A stretch of 64,000 bases of DNA from Clostridiales bacterium. Lineage in GTDB: Bacteria; Bacillota; Clostridia; Lachnospirales; Lachnospiraceae. The notes below the pieces were generated by a model, which saw nothing but the letters and a program-made list of their open reading frames with translations, made no database searches and was not told the origin of the DNA. The stretch is from NCBI GenBank assembly GCA_012519695.1, contig JAAYPT010000052.1:1-64000 (forward strand), given 5' to 3'. Position 1 is the first letter of the stretch. Each line of letters opens with the position of its first letter. The translations under genes and the position numbers were made by a program. This document shows, piece after piece, positions 48,718 to 56,109 of this stretch.

Positions 48718-49863
48718 ATGAAAGTTGATGTTAATTTGAGAACAGATGAAGAAAAGATTATGAATCCAGAAGAGACAGAAGTAGCATCCGGATGGGTGGA
48801 AATTGAAAACTGTATAAAATTTCCGGTAAAAGTGAGGAAATACATAGACCAAGAGGGGCAACAAAAAATGTTTGTCAGCTATCCTCAAAGGAAAAACGGT
48901 GTAAAGTATGAGGGAGTTGTTTATCCACATGATAAGGAAGTACGAAAGGAAATAGAAGAGAAGGTTTTAGATGCAGTACAGTATGAGGTTGTGAAAGATA
49001 TTAATCTTCCGGCAATAGAGGCAGTCAGGGTAAGTCCAATTCGGCAAACTAAGACAGCAGCAGTTGTATTGCGAGGAGTGGCAACTATAAAGATTGCGGG
49101 AATGACAATTAATGGAATTACGATAAAAGAGGGACAAAAGGGACTATTTGTACAGATGCCACAGTATAGGTCTGGTGGAGAATATCGAGACACTGTTTAT
49201 GGAACCAATGCAGGTATTCACGCATTGATAAAAGACGAGGTTTTAAAGGCTTACAATGAGGTAATAAAAGAAGAAAAATATCAAGAAGAAAAGGTGGAAC
49301 AGGAACAGCAGACAGAAAAAGAGCAAGAACAGCATGAGTATCAGGAACAACAGGTAGAAAAGGAAGAACAAGTCCAGGAGACAGAAAAGGAGCAAAAAGA
49401 ACATATAGAAGCAGTAACAGATGTAGAAAAATTCGTACAGGCTTTTCAGAAAGACAATATGCAAGAAATGTTGGAAGTGCTTTCTCATGCCGAGTTGGAA
49501 ATTGCAAATGCTAAGTTTACAGAAAATTGGAATGCAGTAAGACTTCAGGCAGCTACTATGGGAAATGAAAAATACCAGGTAGATGTTGCTTTTTTTAATT
49601 CATGGAATCCAATTCAACAAACTCCACCACAGGATTATTTAAAACAGAGTATTCAAGCACGCATTTTTGAAAACGGAAATTGTATTGGAATGCCAGTGCT
49701 TATGGAAAGAAAGAGCAAGAGTTTGGAAAATGCAGGGAAAAATTACGATGAGCTTTTAGCAGAATGGAAAAAACTTACCAAACAGGAAAAAATTGAAATT
49801 CCGCAAAGATCGCAAAATCAGGAAGCAAGAACAACCCCCAAAAATGCTGCGCCGGGCTTGTAA
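48718..49863 (+). CDS. Tandem SpoVG-domain protein (381 aa)
   Basis: Two SpoVG-like units: about 1-95 (FVSYPQRKNGVKYEGVVYPH) and 96-185 (VRVSPIRQTKTAAVVLRGVA, then FVQMPQYRSGGEYRDTVY). A Glu/Gln-rich coil (190-240) links them to a third region with VAFFNSWNPIQQTPPQDYL. SpoVG proteins bind nucleic acid; chromosomal ones are about 95 residues, so the duplication is specific to mobile elements. It may regulate transfer genes. Confidence 0.82.
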   Translation: MKVDVNLRTDEEKIMNPEETEVASGWVEIENCIKFPVKVRKYIDQEGQQKMFVSYPQRKNGVKYEGVVYPHDKEVRKEIEEKVLDAVQYEVVKDINLPAIEAVRVSPIRQTKTAAVVLRGVATIKIAGMTINGITIKEGQKGLFVQMPQYRSGGEYRDTVYGTNAGIHALIKDEVLKAYNEVIKEEKYQEEKVEQEQQTEKEQEQHEYQEQQVEKEEQVQETEKEQKEHIEAVTDVEKFVQAFQKDNMQEMLEVLSHAELEIANAKFTENWNAVRLQAATMGNEKYQVDVAFFNSWNPIQQTPPQDYLKQSIQARIFENGNCIGMPVLMERKSKSLENAGKNYDELLAEWKKLTKQEKIEIPQRSQNQEARTTPKNAAPGL

Positions 49864-49878
49864 AGTGAGGTGAAATAA

Positions 49879-50709
49879 GTGGAAACAGAGAAAAAGGAAG
49901 AAGCAGGAAAACATATTGAGGCAGAAAAGAGAAAGGGAACCGGAGAGCAGTATCTTTATGCGTTAATAAAGTGCGCGGACTGGGTAAGTAAGCCATACAA
50001 GCAATTAGCAGAAAAGAATAGGGCTCGTCCGGATATAATGAAGGAGCTGTATATGTGTGCCTGTGATGGTGTTCCAATAGAAAAAGCAATGGAGGCACAG
50101 GAGAAAAATCCTCCAGAAGGAGCTCTTAGGCTTGTAAGGAGAAAATTTCTTGAAAGTGAAACAACTAATGAATATCAGGAACAGCTCACCGGAATAAAAG
50201 AAACGACAGTCACATTGGAAAGAGAAGTACAGCAGATGTCTGGAATGTTGAAACACATAGTGGAGAATGTTCCGGATTTTGATGCTTTATTTCCAAAAGA
50301 AGTAGGAGAAGTGGAAAAGAAAATTGCCCAGAAACAGAAACTTGTACAGAAGGGGGTATCGAAATCCGGTACACTGGAACAAATAAAAAGCGTACCGAAA
50401 TCCGGTACGCAAGAAACAGAAAAGGAAGATGTACCGGAATTCAGTACACAGAAACAAGAAAAGGAGAACGTACCGAAATTCGGTACAAAAAAGAGAAGAC
50501 GTTTGCCTTGGGAAAAGACTTTGGAACCGGCAGAGTTTATAGAAAGGTCTTTAGCACAAGGGTATAGTAGTGAACAACTTGAATATTTACTGGATTGCAT
50601 GGAAGAAGGAGTGCCGGTAGAGACGATTGAAAGATTTTCTTCACCCAAATTACCAGTAGACGTTATGAGACGTTTGAGAACCTTAGAAGAAAGGAAGGAA
50701 GTTAAATAG
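49879..50709 (+). CDS. Helical protein carrying four in-frame palindromes (276 aa)
   Basis: GTG start after GTGAGGTGAAATAA. The first 150 residues are helical (YLYALIKCADWVSKPYKQLA and a coiled coil). Residues 158-205 are encoded by four palindromes and their spacers, giving VSKSGT, VPKSGT, VPEFST and VPKFGT. The end is helical. It stands one base before the PcfB-like gene. The array looks like a DNA site kept inside a coding sequence, rather than a protein repeat selected for function. Confidence 0.7.
   Translation: METEKKEEAGKHIEAEKRKGTGEQYLYALIKCADWVSKPYKQLAEKNRARPDIMKELYMCACDGVPIEKAMEAQEKNPPEGALRLVRRKFLESETTNEYQEQLTGIKETTVTLEREVQQMSGMLKHIVENVPDFDALFPKEVGEVEKKIAQKQKLVQKGVSKSGTLEQIKSVPKSGTQETEKEDVPEFSTQKQEKENVPKFGTKKRRRLPWEKTLEPAEFIERSLAQGYSSEQLEYLLDCMEEGVPVETIERFSSPKLPVDVMRRLRTLEERKEVK
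50356..50486. repeat. Cluster of four palindromes (sites 12-15)
   Basis: Sites at 50356, 50392, 50431 and 50470, with 2, 1, 2 and 0 mismatches from GTACCGAAATTCGGTAC. Distances are 36, 39 and 39 bp, all multiples of three. The densest group in the ICE and the best candidate for a partition centromere. Confidence 0.88.
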
Positions 50710-52056
50710 ATGGAGCAGGAAAGAGAAGTAGACCAGGTACTTATGAATATTAGAAATATGTCGGGAAGTATTACCACTGTCTCGCTAATTTCAGCTAGAC
50801 TTAGTTTTCAATTATTAACATTTTTATTACGATTGGCAAAGAAAGGACTTGTAGCAGCGGGATTTTCAGATGAATTTAAAAATTTTATTGAGAAAACAGA
50901 AGGAAATTATACAGTTTATAATATTCCGCTAACCGCAGAACGTGTAGAAAAGCTACAGGAGATAAATTCATTGGAGCTTCAGTTGCAAGATGCAAAAAAT
51001 CCACTTGTAAAAGCAAAGCTAAGAAATGAAATAAAAGAATTATGGAAAGAGATACCGGAAATAGAACAGATTGAAAAACTTGGAATCAACCATTGTGTAT
51101 TACCTAAATTAAATGGTTCAGAACAGACAATTCAGGTGGCAATCGACAAGAAGGGAGATCAGATGTTTAAGAATTGGTTTCTAAATCATCTTACAGAGGG
51201 ACTTTCTGGTGGAGAAAAAGGAATGGAAGAGTTGAAAGTTTTTACAGAAGGAAACTATTCAATTTTCAATTTACCTTTTGAAGGTGACGAATTGAAACAA
51301 GCTCTTTCTGATTTTGAAATATTGAATTTGAATTACACAATCATGCCGGATTTAAAAGTGGGAGATGGAAATAGTCAACTTGCAATACCCAATGCAGATA
51401 GGGGAAAATTAGAGACATGGTTTACCATGTGGAGAGATAAGCAGATTCGAGAGGGAAAAGAACCGGAAGAAATAGGTCAGATGTACGCTATGGATCAGGA
51501 GTCTTATATGGCAACCGGTACAATGGAGGCGGAACAATATGTAGAAGGAGCAGATCAGAAGTACAAAGTGGCTAATGCAGAATTTGAGGCACAGTCACAG
51601 GCAGTACCCTGGAAGGCAACAATGCAGAAAGAAAATTCTGAAGAATATGTGCAGCTTCTTCAGAATCAAAATTTTGAAAAAATTACTATTAATGAGGAAA
51701 CCTTGGTTAAAAACATGGAAAAATCATCCAAAGCGGAAGAAATGAAACGAAATGGGTATTTTATTTCAAGAATACCAGGTACATATGGAGAAAAGCAGCA
51801 GACTCTAATTTTGCCTATAGATAAAGTGTTTACCACAGATGAGGGAAAAACGTATGTTGCATTTCTACCTAAGAATGGAAAAAGCATGGTTGCAGATAAT
51901 GCCGGAAATATCGTTCAAAAAGATTTTAGCACGGTGTATGAAGCCTACCAAAAGGTAGAACGCAATATGAAAAAAGTAGAACAGTTGCAAAAGGCAATAT
52001 CACCTACAAAAGCGACTACTTTATCACAGACACCAAAGGTTCATTTGCCAAAATAA
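50710..52056 (+). CDS. PcfB/DUF3801-like coupling-protein partner
   Basis: 448 residues. The first 180 fit DUF3801/PcfB: ITTVSLISARLSFQLLTFLL, then EGNYTVYNIP and GINHCVLPKL. The unit is partly repeated at 180-240 (EGNYSIFNLP, LNYTIMPDL). The end is a beta-rich region (YFISRIPGTYGEKQQTLILP). PcfB binds the VirD4-like PcfC of pCF10, and here too the coupling protein is the next gene, 15 bp away. Confidence 0.8.
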   Translation: MEQEREVDQVLMNIRNMSGSITTVSLISARLSFQLLTFLLRLAKKGLVAAGFSDEFKNFIEKTEGNYTVYNIPLTAERVEKLQEINSLELQLQDAKNPLVKAKLRNEIKELWKEIPEIEQIEKLGINHCVLPKLNGSEQTIQVAIDKKGDQMFKNWFLNHLTEGLSGGEKGMEELKVFTEGNYSIFNLPFEGDELKQALSDFEILNLNYTIMPDLKVGDGNSQLAIPNADRGKLETWFTMWRDKQIREGKEPEEIGQMYAMDQESYMATGTMEAEQYVEGADQKYKVANAEFEAQSQAVPWKATMQKENSEEYVQLLQNQNFEKITINEETLVKNMEKSSKAEEMKRNGYFISRIPGTYGEKQQTLILPIDKVFTTDEGKTYVAFLPKNGKSMVADNAGNIVQKDFSTVYEAYQKVERNMKKVEQLQKAISPTKATTLSQTPKVHLPK

Positions 52057-52071
52057 AAGGGGGATAAAAGA

Positions 52072-54357
52072 ATGAATCAAAGGATGTATCAAAGAAGAAA
52101 TACACCGTATGGTGTGTTCTTTTTTTTGTTATTAGTGTTTTTGATATTGGCATATTTATTGTCTGGAGTATTTAAAATCAATGGAGCCTCTTTGGAAAAT
52201 TGGGAGGAGTGTTTTATATATGTATGCTGCCATCCGTTTTCAAATTGGAATGATAAAACCGTAGCATGCCTTGGAATCGCATTTATCGCTTGGCTTGTGG
52301 TTATTAATTATATTCTGTATTATTACAGAAATTTTCAGTCAGCAATTGAACACGGTTCAGCGGATTGGTTAGAACCAGAAACAGCATGTCAGGAGCTGGC
52401 AGATAAAGAAGAAAAGTATAATAGAATACTAACACAAAACCTTAAGGTTAGCCTAAGAGGCAGTCTTTCCAATAACAATGCACTTGTAATAGGTAGTTCA
52501 GGAACTTTTAAAACCACATCTCTTATGCATCAGAATATGCTGCAGTTTGGCAGTTGCTATGTGTCACTGGATGTAAAAGGGGATACACAAAAAAAGCTGG
52601 GAAAAGCAATGGAGAAGGGAGGATATCTTGTTAAATCACTTAATCTAAAGGTTCCAGAAAAATCAGACCGTTATAATCCGTTTGTGTATATTGAGAGAGA
52701 GGATGATTTATTGCGTGTTGTTAAAGCGTTGCAAGATGCTTGTAGACCAAATAAGCAGGCTAGTATGGCTGATCCATTCTGGGATGATGGAGTAAGGCTT
52801 TATCTGCAAGCATTGTTTTATTATGCATGGCTTGATGCAAGAGAAAGTGGACATGTGGGAACTATGAATGACGTTGTGTTTTTATGTAATCAGGAAAATA
52901 TTAAAACGATTGATCCAGTTACAGAAGAGGAAGTATCACAGCTACAAAAACTAATGGACGCAAAGGCGCAGCGGTATGGAGTAGATTATCCTCCAGTAAG
53001 AGATTATCGAAAATTAAAAGAGGGGGCACTGGATACGGTACGTTCTATTACTATTATGGTAAATGCGATGCTGGCAATTTGTGAAACCGGAGAGGTTAAG
53101 AGAATCTTTTCAGGAAATGATATAAATATCAGAGAATTAGGTACTGGAGTAGGTGGTGATCCAGAAAAGAAAATCGTACTGTTTTTAGTCATTCCGGATA
53201 ACAATGATGTATACAATTTTATCATTTCCATGTTTTATACTCAAATGTTTGACATTTTAATTCGTCTTTCTGATGATGAGTTAAAAGCACCGCTACCAGT
53301 ACCGGTAGAAGTATGGATGGATGAATTTTATGCAGGTGCCAAGCCGGCAGATCCAGATGTACTTCTTGGAGTTGTTCGAAGTCGTAATATTAGCATGATT
53401 CCAATGCTTCAGTCTGTTTCTCAGATTAAGACATTATTTAAAGATGATAAGTGGGAGACAATCATGGACAATGTAGCAACAGTGATTTATTTAGGTTCAG
53501 GACCATTAGCAGAATCAACGCATAAGTTTATTAGTGAGGCATTAGGAACAGCAACCATAGATTCCAGAAGTGATAACATTCACTTAGGAAGAAATGGAAA
53601 TAGCGGTTTAAATTTTAATAGGGCAAAAAGAGAGCTGATGACACCGGATGAAGTAAAACGAATGCCGAATACAGAAGCTATCATCTTTCTGGAAAGTCAT
53701 AAGCCGATTTATGACACGAAGGCAATTCCATTCGATAAGCCGGAGAGAGGATTTGTTGCATCAAAAGACTTAAAGCAGCGTTATAAGGAGGCACTTTCTC
53801 TGGGAGAGTATGATCATCCAGTTTATACAATATATGATCCGGAGCATTTTACTTATATTACAGTGGAAAGAGAAAAAAAGCTGCAGGTATTAGAAGATGA
53901 AAAGGAAATACAAACATATCAAGAAGCGGCGAAAAGAGATCCAGATATTTACGTCTATAATATAGAAGAAAAAGACCTTCTGTATTTGAGCTGGGGACAT
54001 CCGGAACGAACACAGGAAGAAGTAGAAAGTATGTTTAAAAATGCGATAAATGAAGAAAAGAAGAGAATGGAAGAAATTAAGGGGTTAGTTGTTTTGCAGG
54101 ATGTAGAGGATTCTAATGTACCGAATTTCGGTACGCAGGATTTTGAAACAGATAAGTCCACATGGAACAAGGAAAGCACATTAAAGGAACTTTTGGCAGA
54201 ACATTGGGAAGAACTGTCCCCTCCAGAGCAGGAGGAAATTTGTATTGGAATTGATGAGGGACTTACAGAAGAACAGTTGCAGCAATTACTTTTGGCTTCC
54301 TTAGAAGAAATGAGTATTTTGCGTAGAGCGTATGTGTTGGAAAATAAAAAGGTATAA
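52072..54357 (+). CDS. virD4: VirD4/TraG-type coupling protein
   Basis: 761 residues. Two membrane helices (about 15-33 and 62-85), Walker A VIGSSGTFKTTS near 140, Walker B VEVWMDEFYAG near 414, and QSVSQIKTLF behind it. It links the relaxase-DNA complex to the T4SS. A C-terminal extension of about 170 residues is not part of the core family; it contains a palindrome encoding VPNFGT near residue 684. Confidence 0.93.
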   Translation: MNQRMYQRRNTPYGVFFFLLLVFLILAYLLSGVFKINGASLENWEECFIYVCCHPFSNWNDKTVACLGIAFIAWLVVINYILYYYRNFQSAIEHGSADWLEPETACQELADKEEKYNRILTQNLKVSLRGSLSNNNALVIGSSGTFKTTSLMHQNMLQFGSCYVSLDVKGDTQKKLGKAMEKGGYLVKSLNLKVPEKSDRYNPFVYIEREDDLLRVVKALQDACRPNKQASMADPFWDDGVRLYLQALFYYAWLDARESGHVGTMNDVVFLCNQENIKTIDPVTEEEVSQLQKLMDAKAQRYGVDYPPVRDYRKLKEGALDTVRSITIMVNAMLAICETGEVKRIFSGNDINIRELGTGVGGDPEKKIVLFLVIPDNNDVYNFIISMFYTQMFDILIRLSDDELKAPLPVPVEVWMDEFYAGAKPADPDVLLGVVRSRNISMIPMLQSVSQIKTLFKDDKWETIMDNVATVIYLGSGPLAESTHKFISEALGTATIDSRSDNIHLGRNGNSGLNFNRAKRELMTPDEVKRMPNTEAIIFLESHKPIYDTKAIPFDKPERGFVASKDLKQRYKEALSLGEYDHPVYTIYDPEHFTYITVEREKKLQVLEDEKEIQTYQEAAKRDPDIYVYNIEEKDLLYLSWGHPERTQEEVESMFKNAINEEKKRMEEIKGLVVLQDVEDSNVPNFGTQDFETDKSTWNKESTLKELLAEHWEELSPPEQEEICIGIDEGLTEEQLQQLLLASLEEMSILRRAYVLENKKV
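54118..54134. repeat. Palindrome site 16 (symmetric variant, in frame)
   Basis: GTACCGAATTTCGGTAC: only the central base differs, so symmetry is kept. It encodes VPNFGT in the extension of VirD4. Confidence 0.85.
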
Positions 54358-54381
54358 ATGAAATATTGAGGAGAATAATAT

Positions 54382-55080
54382 ATGTTTGATATGACCATAA
54401 AAACGGAGGAAATGACAAAAGAAATTTTAAATATGAAACTCATAGATTTAATGTGTAAACATGTGCTCAGAAGAAACAATGCAAATGTTGCCGAAAAAGT
54501 ATTGAGATTTGCCACTGAGTATTGTAAGTATCCTTATTGTCTGTGGGGCATACATGACGGGCATGAGAATGATTTAAATTATCACATTAATAGAATTCAT
54601 AAAATGGAATTGGATAATTTCTCAATGCCAATTAGAATTGTAAAATGCAAATGCCAATTTAGTGACAAAGAATACTACTGGGCGGACAACTTGCACTTCA
54701 CAGTTAAAGCAATAAGAAAACATGGTAAAAAAGCAACTTTAGAAAACGTAGATTTCTATATTGTTGATATAACAGATTTGTCAAATGTAAAATTGATAGA
54801 TTACAATAGATCAATAAGAGAAAATTTTCGTGAGATAAGCAATATTGTTCAATGTGCTTATGATAGATATGCCTGGTCCAACAATAGTGAACTTATTGAA
54901 CTAGAGTATACTGTCAAAGATTTCTTAAATGATAACCCTGAACTATATACTTGTTTTAATACAAACATAGGGTTAATCAATGAAGGGGATTCAATACCAA
55001 CGATAATTGAAAAAGCACAAGCATTTAATTCATTATATAATATAAGTAAATGTAAGAACAACTCCGAGACCTATAACTGA
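54382..55080 (+). CDS. Hypothetical protein at the right end of the ICE (232 aa)
   Basis: A soluble protein with many Cys and aromatic residues; for example YCKYPYCLWGIHDGHEND near 50 and VKCKCQFSDKEYYWAD near 85. No family recognised. It starts at ATG after TTGAGGAGAATAATAT, 24 bp behind virD4, so it may belong to that operon. A hairpin without T-run (55181-55217) follows. Confidence 0.6.
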   Translation: MFDMTIKTEEMTKEILNMKLIDLMCKHVLRRNNANVAEKVLRFATEYCKYPYCLWGIHDGHENDLNYHINRIHKMELDNFSMPIRIVKCKCQFSDKEYYWADNLHFTVKAIRKHGKKATLENVDFYIVDITDLSNVKLIDYNRSIRENFREISNIVQCAYDRYAWSNNSELIELEYTVKDFLNDNPELYTCFNTNIGLINEGDSIPTIIEKAQAFNSLYNISKCKNNSETYN

Positions 55081-55180
55081 TGATTTTTTTATCTTATTTG
55101 ATTTTGAAAGAAAATTCAAAAGTATCGAAAATTGAGTGTCAATAGCTTGTGTAATATGATCTGGGTATAAAAAATTTGTG

Positions 55181-55217
55181 ATAACCAGCTGATAATCGTA
55201 AACATTCAGCTGGTTAT
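55181..55217. terminator. Hairpin behind the last ICE gene
   Basis: ATAACCAGCTGA pairs perfectly with 55206-55217 (12 bp). A short TTTGG follows, so it is a weak intrinsic terminator or a boundary structure. Confidence 0.5.
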
Positions 55218-55272
55218 TTGGCTTAAAGATTGACAACTAATGCGAATGTACTTCTTTCCTTAAAGAAAATAA

Positions 55273-55301
55273 TGTTCGGATACAGCACCGAATCCCTCAT
55301 T
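55273..55301. other. attR: inverted arm plus core hexamer
   Basis: The arm TGTTCGGATA (55273-55282) is followed 13 bp later by CTCATT (55296-55301). Joined to the left end it gives arm, 13 bp, CTCATT, 10 bp, complementary arm. The dyad centre falls inside the hexamer. Confidence 0.75.
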
Positions 55302-55306
55302 TAAGA

Positions 55307-55333
55307 AGATAAGCATTTGCTTATCTTTTTTTT
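55307..55333 (+). terminator. Strong terminator, probably that of the tRNA operon before insertion
   Basis: AGATAAGCA (55307-55315) and TGCTTATCT (55318-55326) form a 9-bp stem and eight T follow. It begins 6 bp behind the attR core. Removing the ICE would place it about 6 bp behind tRNA-Lys. Confidence 0.85.
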
Positions 55334-55405
55334 GTGCAATATAAATTATATTTTAAATAAGAAGTAATAGTGAAAAAGATAAAAAAATAAAAAGTTTAAA
55401 AATTT

Positions 55406-55437
55406 AAAACCTAATAGAAAAACGTATCGTCATATAA
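55406..55437 (+). promoter_or_regulatory. Possible ECF-sigma promoter
   Basis: AAAACCT followed after about 15 bp by CGTCATATAA (55428-55437). CGTC-type -10 elements are typical of ECF sigma factors. TTGTCATATAA recurs at 55923-55933, before the sigma factor gene. Confidence 0.4.
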
Positions 55438-55488
55438 GTGAAAACAAAAATACAAACCGATGTTATATCGGAGAAAGAAGGATACGTT

Positions 55489-55917
55489 ATGGAAAAGAAG
55501 AATTTATATGAAGAACCGGTATTTAATGATTATGCATATGCAATGAATGTAAAATCAAGTGCAGAAGAAAGATTGCAGGCAGTGAACAGTGTATGGAACT
55601 TGGCTATTATTGGAAGTATTTGCGGAGTAATAGGACTACCTACAGGAGTTCTTTTATTACCGGCATTTGTGTTGGCATGTATCTGCTATCGTAAGATTGG
55701 TGGTTTCTCCGTAGCAGCAAGATGGTCATGGAACTTCGCTAAATTTGGCTGGTTTGTAGTCCCATATTTCCCAATTAATTTAGGAATTGGCGTGGCATGT
55801 TTCTTTGTGGGACTGTATAGTTTATTTTTCCTTCCGTTTTTTGTAGCAAGACATTTAAAAAAACAGGCAGAAAAAGACTTAGAAGCTGCCGAGGAATATG
55901 TCAGATTTTGTAAATAA
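55489..55917 (+). CDS. Membrane protein of unknown function (142 aa)
   Basis: Three hydrophobic segments (about 38-58, 60-78 and 95-125), a short acidic start and a charged helical end. ATG 55489 follows GAAGGATACGTT; an in-frame ATG at 55438 lies before a CCGAT/ATCGG hairpin and is not used here. It is followed by the sigma factor gene and may be a part of its regulon. Confidence 0.65.
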   Translation: MEKKNLYEEPVFNDYAYAMNVKSSAEERLQAVNSVWNLAIIGSICGVIGLPTGVLLLPAFVLACICYRKIGGFSVAARWSWNFAKFGWFVVPYFPINLGIGVACFFVGLYSLFFLPFFVARHLKKQAEKDLEAAEEYVRFCK

Positions 55918-55972
55918 AAGCATTGTCATATAAAAAACAAGGTTGTTATAATAAGGAAAGAGGGACGTTAAA

Positions 55973-56098
55973 ATGAGAGAAATAAAGTCCTTTCAAGTTG
56001 CGGTAAGAAGTGAAATGAAAAGTACAAAGTTATCACCTGAAAAGGCGAGGCGACTTTGGAAGAAGATTATGATGCGGTTAAGAAAACAGAGGCAATAA
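55973..56098 (+). CDS. Small basic protein (41 aa)
   Basis: 41 residues, very basic: EKARRLWKKIMMRLRKQRQ at the end. It starts at ATG after AAAGAGGGACGTTAAA, and ends 11 bp before the sigma factor start. A short peptide ahead of a regulator could be a leader or a real small protein. Function unknown. Confidence 0.45.
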   Translation: MREIKSFQVAVRSEMKSTKLSPEKARRLWKKIMMRLRKQRQ

Positions 56099-56109
56099 AG
56101 GAGAGCGTT

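Larger units (their letters stand above)
7098..55301. mobile_element. Integrative and conjugative element, about 48.2 kb, in tRNA-Lys
   Basis: Left end: CTCATT at 7098-7103 in the 3' end of tRNA-Lys. Right end: CTCATT at 55296-55301. Content supports conjugation: serine recombinase, relaxase, MobC, VirD4, VirB4, VirB6-like, PrgI-like, Maff2-like and CHAP proteins, plus ParAB, SSB, a DNA methyltransferase and two Ard proteins. Just beyond the right end sits a strong terminator, the expected partner of the interrupted tRNA operon. Sixteen GTACCGAAATTCGGTAC-type palindromes were found only inside these limits. T4SS gene order resembles Tn1549-like elements, though gene sequences are divergent as far as I can judge. 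Confidence 0.88.

Noticed and set aside
49243-49507. Leftward Phe/Leu-rich frames opposite the Glu/Gln-rich part of the SpoVG-like gene
   Set aside because: Glu/Gln codons read backwards give Phe/Leu/Cys runs; not a membrane protein gene.
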